A DNA stretch of 39,929 nt from Planctomycetota bacterium (GTDB lineage: Bacteria; Planctomycetota; Planctomycetia; Gemmatales; Gemmataceae): NCBI GenBank assembly GCA_029777335.1, contig JAKOSN010000025.1, positions 1 through 39,929 of the forward strand. Reading direction: 5' to 3'. The number at the start of each line of letters is the position of its first letter. Positions within the stretch are counted from its first letter, which is position 1. The notes beneath the pieces were generated by a model. It had not been told where the DNA came from, made no database searches, and was given only the letters and a program-made list of their open reading frames with translations. Below, piece after piece: positions 33,911 to 39,929 of the stretch. Position numbers and translations under genes: made by a program.

Positions 33911-36900
33911 GTGCACATCACCACCATTTGCCCACGCTGCGGCACGCGCTTTCAGGTGGATTCCACTCTCTGCGGCCAGCGCATGCGTTGTCCGGAAAAA
34001 TGGTGCCGGCAAATCTTTGAGGTCCGCGCGAGCGACCCGAATGCCCGGCCAACTCCCCTCCCCCAGAGTCCGGCGCCGAGTGACCGTGCCCGCAACAAGG
34101 ATGTCTGGCTCGGCTCGGTTGGTGAGATGTTGCCCGTTCTGCCGGTTGAACAGATTCAGGAGGAACCCAACCCTCCTGTCCCCGATCTCCCGCTGGACGC
34201 GGTGCAAACCGATGCCTCCCACGTCGAGGACGTGATTCCGCTCCTTCCGGTCGAGGCGGTCGAGCCCGAATCCCCCACGTTCGACACCGTGGAACCAATC
34301 GAGGAAGAGCCGCAGGTAGCGTCGTGGCAAGAACCACCGCCGGTGCGTGGCGCGGCGCCTTCGGCCCCCTCCCCCTCGCCCCCTGTCACGCGGCGCAGCC
34401 GTTCCAGCAAAACAAAAACGCCTGTGGTGCGTGCTGTTCCCCCGGAAACCAGGGTCACTCCCACTCCCAAGGCGACGGAACTCGAACCCGAACCCTCCGG
34501 CCCCGTCGAATTGCCTCCTGGCGCATGGGACGCGCCGCCGGTCCGTTCGCGCGACGAGCAACCAGAACCTCCCACTGCAACAGAGTCCACCGAACAGGGG
34601 ACACCCCTCGACGAGGAAGGTCCCAGCCTGGAAGAACTCGAAGTCTCCATGCAGCGCCGAAAAAAACGGCGCGCGCGCTTCCTGATCGTCGGCATTGTGG
34701 TTGGTGTGCTGGCCATCCTCGGTGGTGTCGGCGGGTTCGTCTGGCGTTACATCGCTCAGACCGAGGATCGGCTGTACGAGCAGGCGTTGAAGGCGTACGA
34801 CGAGGAGAGTTTCGTAGTTGCTGCTGGGAAATTCGAGAAGCTGGGCGAGGCCTTTCCCGAGAGCGCGCGGGCCGATCAGTATCGCTTTCTCGTCGACCTG
34901 AGCCGACTGCGCTCGCGCGTGAGTGACGTGCAGGTCGATACCAATACCGCCTTCGACGAGGTGAGCGAATTTCTGAAAAGCCAGCGCACCAACCCCCTGC
35001 TCAAGGAGCGCGCGCGCGATCTTGGGACCACCGTGGTCAAGCGTCTGGAACGCTTTAACGAGGCCGGGCTCACTCAACCGGAGGAATCGCTCGGTGATCC
35101 CCTCGCCCGCGCCGAGAAGGTCCTGGGCGAGTTGCGTGCGAGCTTACCCGACGCCATCACGAACGAGGAACGAACCCGCCTGGAACAGGGGTTTGCCCAG
35201 GTTCAGGCGCGCATTGTTCTGGCCCAGAAACTCGACGAGGCGCTCAAACGGCTGGAAGCGCTCACCCAGAACCCCTCCGCAGAGGCGATCAAGCGAGCCC
35301 GCCAGATGCTGCGTGCCCAGGCCAGCGCCCTCCCCACCTTCGAGAAGCATCCTCGGACCGTGGCGGCTCTGCAAAAACTGGATGAAGGCCATCTGCAAAG
35401 TGTCCGTTTTCTCCCAGCGGAGAACGCTCCGCCGCCGCTCAGATCAACCGAGGACGAGCAATCCGATCTCGTCGTGGACGCCCCGCTGGTGAAGCAACCT
35501 GGGGTGGCGGACAGCGGTGATCTCGTGTTCGCGCAGGCACGCGGGGTGCTTTATGCCCTCTCCGCATCTACCGGGGCGACGCGCTGGGCGCGTCGGGTCG
35601 GCATCGATACGGCGCAATTACCCATTCGCTTGCGGCCCACCCCAGCGGTCCCCACCGAACGACTCCTGGTGCTGACGACCGATCCGCCCTCGCTGACGGC
35701 CCTGGATCTGCAGGGAAAAGTGCTCTGGCGTCGCCGCCTCGATTTCCCCTGCGTGAGTCGCCCCATCGTCAAGGATCAGACCGCCTTTCTGCCTACCTAC
35801 GATGGCCAGGTCTATGAGGTGGAGCTGGTGCGGGGACGGTTGCTGGGGCGTTATCACCTGGGGCAGCGGTTGAGCGTCGGGGGCGTGCTCGATCCGCACA
35901 CCAACCTGCTCTACATCCCGGCCGACGATCTCTGCGTCTATGTGCTCGATGTGGTCAAACGTAGCTGCCAGACGATTCTGTACTCGAATCATCCCAGTGG
36001 ATCGTTGCGCGGGGAACCCCTGGTCCTTGAAGCGGGTGAGATCGACCACGACGAGGGCCGTACTGGGGCACCCAGTTACCTGGTATTGCAACAAACAAGT
36101 GGTCTGGATGCCACCCAGCTGCGCGTCTACGCCCTTCCCTTGCAAAAAGATTCGATCCCGCTGGCGATGGAGCCTGAACCGCGCCTCCGTGGCTGGACCT
36201 GGTTCACCCCATACAACGACAACGAGAAAGTGGTGATGCTCAGTGATGCCGGGGCGATGGGACTCTTTGGCATTCGGCAGGTGAATAATCGCGATAACCC
36301 TCTCTTTCCCATCATTCCTGTTTCGCCACGTGCGCTGGAGGAACGGCTCGCGGGGGTGGATCTGAGAGAGTATCTGGGAGCGGGTTTGCTCGATCCACGG
36401 GAGAAGATGGCGGGCCGAGGACGCGGGCAGGTGGTAGATGTGGAAGGGGCTGACTACTGGGTTCTCGCGGAAGGACGGCTCCAGCGCCTCCAGATGCGCT
36501 TCACCGGCAAGGAAGGCCCACGACTGGTGCCTGCCTGGGCCTCTCCACTCGCCCTCGGCTCCCCCCTCCATCGCAGTCAGCGTTTCCAGGGTCGCGACCA
36601 ATCCGCGCTGGTGATTGTGACCCAGTCGGTAAATGGGCATGTCTGCCTGGCGACTGCGATCGATCCCGATGCGCTGGAGGACGGCACGGCGGGACGTGAT
36701 CGCCGCATTCAGTGGCAACGACAGCTTGGTCTGCTGGCCAGTGGTGATCCGGTGGCGCTCGGCAACCAGGTACTGGTTCTCGATCAGGGGGGTGGATTGA
36801 ACCATTTCTCCCCGAGTCGCTTTCAGGAAGGAGATGCTCCCACGCGCTGGTTGAGCAGCAGTCAACTCCTCGCGAGCGCACTCGACCCCGCGGCCGACCG

Positions 36901-37906
36901 GATCGCGCTGCTCCTTCCCAGTCTCGATGGCAAACAGCTGTTCCAGATCGGAACCGCCGCCGAGGGAACCCGTCTTCTGCTCCGCCGCTACTCCGCGCCC
37001 TCCGGCACTGACGACGAGAACCCCGAAGGGATGCTCAGCGATGAGCACGTCGATCTCCCACGAGGAACCCATCTGGCCGGCACCCCAGCGATCGTCGGAG
37101 CGCATCTGCTCGTCCCCCTGAGTGATGGCACCCTGGTGCGTTACACTCTCCCGCTTGGAGAAACGCGTGTGGCGGGCCCCAACTGGCGCGCTCGAGCAGC
37201 CTCGACTGGCGCCCTGTGCCATGTGGTAGCCGTTGGAGGCGACATCTTTGTCACCACCGATGGCCGCCGCGGCCTGACCTGCTGGAACTGGAAGGAGGAA
37301 TTTTACAAGGCGCTCCCCGAGAACAAGCCGAAGATCCCCGCCTGTGAACTCCCCGAGCGCTTGGCGGGGACCCCGGTGGTCCTCACGCGCGCTGACAGCC
37401 CAACTGGTCTGCAGCTCTGTGTCGCCGATGTTCGAGGCGGAGTAACGCTCCTCAAGGGCGAAGCGCTCCAGGTGGAACGCCGCTGGGTGCTCAATGGCAC
37501 CATCACCGCCGGGCCCTTTGTGCGGAAAGGGCGAATCGGCTGTGTGGTGGATCGGCAACGGCTCGTCTGGCTCGATCCGGCCCGTCCCACGCCTGAATGG
37601 GAATTTCACACTCCCGGCGATGGCATTGTCGGGGCGCCCAACTGGATCGAGGACCTGATTGTGGTGGCCGACGAAACCGGGCGCTTTGTGGGGCTTGATC
37701 CCCAGACTGGTCGCCCGGTGGGACCTGGCTACACGCTCAAGGCGACGGCGGCTCCGATTGCCAACCCGGTCTCGTTCGGTGCCGGCCGGATCTTCGCTCC
37801 GTTGACGGATGGCACCATCATGCTCCTCTCGCTTGAATCGTTGCGCAGCAGCTGGTGGGAGAAGCCCCTGTGGCAAGGCATTGACGCAATCCCTTCTGGA
37901 GAGTAG
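33911..37906 (+). CDS. Large anchored protein: N-terminal zinc ribbon, one TM helix, C-terminal PQQ-like beta-propeller
   Basis: The 1331 residues begin with a zinc-ribbon-like segment (CPRC at 7-10, then CPEKWC at 27-32, so the second pair is C-x4-C instead of the usual C-x2-C). A Pro/Glu-rich disordered region runs to about 245, then a basic stretch and a single TM helix at about 257-278 (LIVGIVVGVLAILGGVGGFVW). After it, residues 285-490 are helical, including a TPR-like YEQALKAYDEESFVVAAGKFEKLGEAFPESARAD. From about 500 on the strands follow a PQQ-like/WD-type pattern (DLVFAQARGVLYALSASTGATRWARRVG, ALDLQGKVLWRRRLDFPCVSRP, YDGQVYEVEL, DETGRFVGLDPQTGRPVGP). The ribbon should be cytoplasmic and the propeller outside. 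Family members are widespread in planctomycetes; the reaction is unknown. Start is GTG with AGGA about nine nt upstream. Confidence 0.88.
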   Translation: MHITTICPRCGTRFQVDSTLCGQRMRCPEKWCRQIFEVRASDPNARPTPLPQSPAPSDRARNKDVWLGSVGEMLPVLPVEQIQEEPNPPVPDLPLDAVQTDASHVEDVIPLLPVEAVEPESPTFDTVEPIEEEPQVASWQEPPPVRGAAPSAPSPSPPVTRRSRSSKTKTPVVRAVPPETRVTPTPKATELEPEPSGPVELPPGAWDAPPVRSRDEQPEPPTATESTEQGTPLDEEGPSLEELEVSMQRRKKRRARFLIVGIVVGVLAILGGVGGFVWRYIAQTEDRLYEQALKAYDEESFVVAAGKFEKLGEAFPESARADQYRFLVDLSRLRSRVSDVQVDTNTAFDEVSEFLKSQRTNPLLKERARDLGTTVVKRLERFNEAGLTQPEESLGDPLARAEKVLGELRASLPDAITNEERTRLEQGFAQVQARIVLAQKLDEALKRLEALTQNPSAEAIKRARQMLRAQASALPTFEKHPRTVAALQKLDEGHLQSVRFLPAENAPPPLRSTEDEQSDLVVDAPLVKQPGVADSGDLVFAQARGVLYALSASTGATRWARRVGIDTAQLPIRLRPTPAVPTERLLVLTTDPPSLTALDLQGKVLWRRRLDFPCVSRPIVKDQTAFLPTYDGQVYEVELVRGRLLGRYHLGQRLSVGGVLDPHTNLLYIPADDLCVYVLDVVKRSCQTILYSNHPSGSLRGEPLVLEAGEIDHDEGRTGAPSYLVLQQTSGLDATQLRVYALPLQKDSIPLAMEPEPRLRGWTWFTPYNDNEKVVMLSDAGAMGLFGIRQVNNRDNPLFPIIPVSPRALEERLAGVDLREYLGAGLLDPREKMAGRGRGQVVDVEGADYWVLAEGRLQRLQMRFTGKEGPRLVPAWASPLALGSPLHRSQRFQGRDQSALVIVTQSVNGHVCLATAIDPDALEDGTAGRDRRIQWQRQLGLLASGDPVALGNQVLVLDQGGGLNHFSPSRFQEGDAPTRWLSSSQLLASALDPAADRIALLLPSLDGKQLFQIGTAAEGTRLLLRRYSAPSGTDDENPEGMLSDEHVDLPRGTHLAGTPAIVGAHLLVPLSDGTLVRYTLPLGETRVAGPNWRARAASTGALCHVVAVGGDIFVTTDGRRGLTCWNWKEEFYKALPENKPKIPACELPERLAGTPVVLTRADSPTGLQLCVADVRGGVTLLKGEALQVERRWVLNGTITAGPFVRKGRIGCVVDRQRLVWLDPARPTPEWEFHTPGDGIVGAPNWIEDLIVVADETGRFVGLDPQTGRPVGPGYTLKATAAPIANPVSFGAGRIFAPLTDGTIMLLSLESLRSSWWEKPLWQGIDAIPSGE

Positions 37907-37920
37907 AGTTGGCCGCACCT

Positions 37921-37969
37921 CCTCACCCGGCGCCGTTGCTCTGCGGTCTGTGCGGGGGTGGAGGTTTTT
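37921..37969 (+). terminator. Rho-independent terminator after the propeller gene
   Basis: CCTC-ACCC pairs with GGGT-g-GAGG (one bulge), followed immediately by TTTTTCC. It lies 14 nt past the stop codon. Confidence 0.65.
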
Positions 37970-37983
37970 CCTCCTCACTTGCA

Positions 37984-37989
37984 TAGAAT
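37984..37989 (+). promoter_or_regulatory. Possible -10 box of panD
   Basis: TAGAAT about 40 nt before the ATG at 38030, just after the terminator. No convincing -35 box. Confidence 0.3.
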
Positions 37990-38029
37990 GAGAGAGGAGA
38001 ACAGCCCCAGAGACGGAGAGGAGGCAGCC

Positions 38030-38446
38030 ATGTCTGTCGAGGGCCGGCGGCCCAGCGGTGGGCCGCGCATCATGCTCAAATCCAAGATCCACCGGGCCAC
38101 CGTGACTCACGCCGATATCAATTACGAAGGCAGCCTCACCCTCGATAGCGCCCTGCTGGAAGCGGCCGACATCCTCCCCTTCGAGGAGGTTCACCTCTGG
38201 AATGTGACGCGCGGGACCCGATTGCAAACCTACGCCATCGAGGGCGAACGCCATTCCGGAGTGGTCTGCGTGAACGGGGCCGCCGCCCATCTGGTGCGAC
38301 CCGGGGATGTGATCATCGTTGCCAGCTTCACTCAACTTTCCGACGAATCGGCCCGAATTCATCAACCGCGTCTTCTCTTTGTCGATGAAAAGAACCGCCT
38401 GCGCCCCGGTCCGCTCCAGGAAGTCCCCGGTCCACGCCTGCGCTGA
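38030..38446 (+). CDS. panD: Aspartate 1-decarboxylase
   Basis: PanD makes beta-alanine from aspartate for pantothenate and coenzyme A. The proenzyme self-cleaves to create a pyruvoyl group. Here the cleavage site is G34-S35 in [14 protein letters not shown], which aligns with E. coli THADLHYEGSCAID. Other family segments are [61 protein letters not shown] and the residues Y32 and T/N in the active centre. The 138-residue product has a 14-residue N-terminal extension before [19 protein letters not shown] lies close before the ATG at 38030. An in-frame ATG at 38072 is an alternative start and would give the family's usual length. It is followed by a small membrane protein gene after 194 nt. 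Confidence 0.96.
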   Translation: MSVEGRRPSGGPRIMLKSKIHRATVTHADINYEGSLTLDSALLEAADILPFEEVHLWNVTRGTRLQTYAIEGERHSGVVCVNGAAAHLVRPGDVIIVASFTQLSDESARIHQPRLLFVDEKNRLRPGPLQEVPGPRLR

Positions 38447-38640
38447 GGCGACGGGATTCCGGTCACTCATGAACTTCTCAGACTTGACCACAGCCCAGTA
38501 CCGATCTAGATTTTCGCTGTGTGGGAGGCCAACCGGCCGTCTGTCATCCCATCTCCTCTGCTCGATCGACGAGTACGGTTGGTAAGTCCACGGACAACTG
38601 GACTGCCTCGATCCTCCCTCCCGAACAAAGGGTATCACCC

Positions 38641-38814
38641 ATGAAGTTCATCGGTATTGGCGCAATTGCCGCTGGCGTCCTCCTGCTGGCCGGAGACGTG
38701 TTCGACTTCCATCTCCATCCCATCTTCGATCGTTACGATTGGCTCGGTTGGATTCCCATTGGTCTGGGAGCGCTTTTGCTCGTGGTGTCTGAGAAAGGAC
38801 AGGGCGCAGCCTGA
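38641..38814 (+). CDS. Small two-helix membrane protein, 57 aa
   Basis: The peptide MKFIGIGAIAAGVLLLAGDVFDFHLHPIFDRYDWLGWIPIGLGALLLVVSEKGQGAA (57 aa, given in pieces here) has two hydrophobic helices, about 3-19 and 35-51, joined by the aromatic loop FDFHLHPIFDRYDWLG. The distribution of charged residues (two Asp and an Arg in the loop, Lys at the end) is typical of small bitopic hairpin proteins. AAAGGG lies nine nt before the ATG. No function can be assigned. The stop codon lies four nt before the stop of the convergent ApgM gene. Confidence 0.55.
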   Translation: MKFIGIGAIAAGVLLLAGDVFDFHLHPIFDRYDWLGWIPIGLGALLLVVSEKGQGAA

Positions 38815-38818
38815 GGGT

Positions 38819-39929
38819 TCACCCAAGAAACCAGGGCATCACCTGAAACCCCTGCGGAAAAACGCGCTCGCTCCTGGCGGCCACCCCCTCATCGTAGGTT
38901 TGCTGCCCCTGCGCGCTGATTCCCGTGCCCGCGACCACAAAGGGGACCTCCCCGTAGGCGTGGGCACGAGTTCTCAACGTCGTGCGATGATCGGGTGAGA
39001 CGAGCATGCGCCAGTCTCCCTGTTGGCGGAGGGCGTCCAGGAGCGGCCCCACAATGTGCTGATCGATCTCTTCGAGCGCCTTGACCTTGGCATCCGCTCT
39101 CCCCTCGTGAGAGGCTTCATCAGGCGCCTCGATGTGGACGCAGACCAGGTCATGGTCTGCCAGCGCGGCGATACCAGCGCGCCCCTTGGCGGCGTAGTCG
39201 GTGTCCAGGTAGCCGGTCGCTCCTGGCACATCGATGCGTGTCCAGCCGAGGAGTACGCCCACTCCGCGCACCAGGTCCACCGCACTGATGATCGCTCCCT
39301 TTTTGCCGAAACGCTGGGCGAAGGGAATCAGGCTCGGAGCGCGCCCCTGTCCCCAGAGCCAGATCTGCGTCGCCGCTTTTTTTCCCGCAGCGCGACGCTG
39401 CGCGTTGACCGGATGGGCGGTCAGCACAGGACGACTGCGCGCCATCAGTTCACGAAGGAGGGCACTCCCGGTCCCCGTCGGCAGGTGCTCGGCGATGGGA
39501 CGATCCGGCACATCGTGAGGCGGCTGGGTGCGGGTTGTCGAGTCAAAGGGCGGGGTGCCCTGGCAACGACAGACGAGGATGTTGCGATAACTAACCCCTG
39601 GGTGAAACTCGAGCACCAGCTGCTGATTGCCCTGAGACGGACCGCCAAGTTGTTGCTGAATCGCCTCGATCAGCGGGCGTCCCTCTTCGCTCGTGATATG
39701 TCCGGCGGTGAAATCTCGCATCTCCTCGCGGTCCACATGGACGAGGTTGCAGCGAACAGCCCAGTCGTCGGAACCAAGAGGGATGCCCATGGCGGCGGTT
39801 TCCAGTGGAGCGCGCCCAGTGTAGACCACGAGCGGATCGTAACCGAAGAGGCTCAGGGTCGCGACATCGCTGGCCGGGGTCAGTGGTTGGGGGACGTTAT
39901 TGGCGCGCCCCACCACCCCGAGCGAGGCC
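38819..39929 (-). CDS. Cofactor-independent phosphoglycerate mutase, ApgM type (5' partial)
   Basis: This gene continues beyond the right edge; 370 codons are visible and the N-terminus is missing. ApgM proteins interconvert 2- and 3-phosphoglycerate in glycolysis and use two metal ions. The visible part begins GVVGRANNVPQPLTPASDVATLSLFGYDP, the family motif that follows the missing start (…VIIPDGCxD…). Others are VRCNLVHVDREEMRDFTAGHI, VLEFHPGVSYRNILV, ISAVDLVRGVGVLLGWTRIDVPGATGYLDTDYAAKG, HIEAPDEASHEG and the C-terminal metal ligands SPDHRTTLRTRAHAYGEVPFVVAG. A subset of this family has been annotated as putative homoserine kinase (TIGR02535), which the sequence alone does not exclude. No other glycolytic gene is nearby. 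Confidence 0.93.
   Translation of the reverse strand, partial: ASLGVVGRANNVPQPLTPASDVATLSLFGYDPLVVYTGRAPLETAAMGIPLGSDDWAVRCNLVHVDREEMRDFTAGHITSEEGRPLIEAIQQQLGGPSQGNQQLVLEFHPGVSYRNILVCRCQGTPPFDSTTRTQPPHDVPDRPIAEHLPTGTGSALLRELMARSRPVLTAHPVNAQRRAAGKKAATQIWLWGQGRAPSLIPFAQRFGKKGAIISAVDLVRGVGVLLGWTRIDVPGATGYLDTDYAAKGRAGIAALADHDLVCVHIEAPDEASHEGRADAKVKALEEIDQHIVGPLLDALRQQGDWRMLVSPDHRTTLRTRAHAYGEVPFVVAGTGISAQGQQTYDEGVAARSERVFPQGFQVMPWFLG

Noticed and set aside
33722..35077. Open frame of 451 codons on the minus strand
   Set aside because: Antisense to the start of the propeller gene; Gly/Arg-rich translation is a shadow of the Pro/Glu-rich linker.
35618..38638. Open frame of about 1006 codons on the minus strand
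   Set aside because: Antisense of the propeller gene, panD and their borders; low-complexity translation with no signature, and it crosses a terminator.

Overview
The window reads as chromosomal DNA of a planctomycete (Planctomycetota; a Gemmataceae-like or related member is my guess, not proven). The basis is the gene content. There are two DUF1559-type pseudopilin genes (one a stub), a DUF1501 Tat protein, barrel proteins of the BBP2 and BBP7 types, a lipoprotein of the FG-GAP/ASPIC-UnbV type beside a TPR protein, a large zinc-ribbon/PQQ-like propeller protein, and an archaeal/eukaryotic-type glycyl-tRNA synthetase. GC is high by eye. I saw no tRNA, rRNA, CRISPR array, IS element or phage module.

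Region 1 (1-5190, minus strand) is a run of NRDE/TANGO2-like protein, GH2-type sugar-binding-fold protein, unknown protein, ComB-like phosphatase and GlyRS, followed by a response regulator cut by the window edge. Region 2 (5458-8270, plus) holds a membrane-anchored coiled-coil/ParA ATPase, translationally coupled to a protein with a possible SAP-like helix pair, then a lipoprotein and a truncated pseudopilin. Region 3 (8267-13167, minus) holds a coupled YndJ-like/DUF1990 pair, a secreted Tat protein of unknown function and an outer-membrane barrel protein.

Region 4 (13533-19930, plus) is a complete N-ATPase operon in the order atpD-C-Q-R-B-E-F-A-G. It has no separate delta gene, its b subunit carries a delta-like tail, and its c subunit carries the full Na+ ligand signature. 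It is expected to be an additional, sodium-translocating rotary ATPase beside a housekeeping enzyme elsewhere.

Region 5 (20538-37906) is mostly cell-envelope biology. In order it holds a BBP2 porin, a Cys-containing secreted protein, the FG-GAP lipoprotein and TPR pair, a small lipoprotein and DUF1559 pair, an ABC-2 permease, a DUF1501 protein, a striking Cys/Met-rich protein with an internal duplication, a BBP7 barrel (minus) and a 1331-residue anchored propeller protein. Region 6 (38030-39929) holds panD, a small membrane protein and the 3' part of an ApgM-type phosphoglycerate mutase (minus).

The strongest candidate for something undescribed is the Cys/Met-rich protein at 31799-32251: 28 Cys and 31 Met in 150 residues, two diverged repeat modules, its own promoter inside a direct repeat, and a strong bidirectional terminator. 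The membrane-tethered ParA pair is second.
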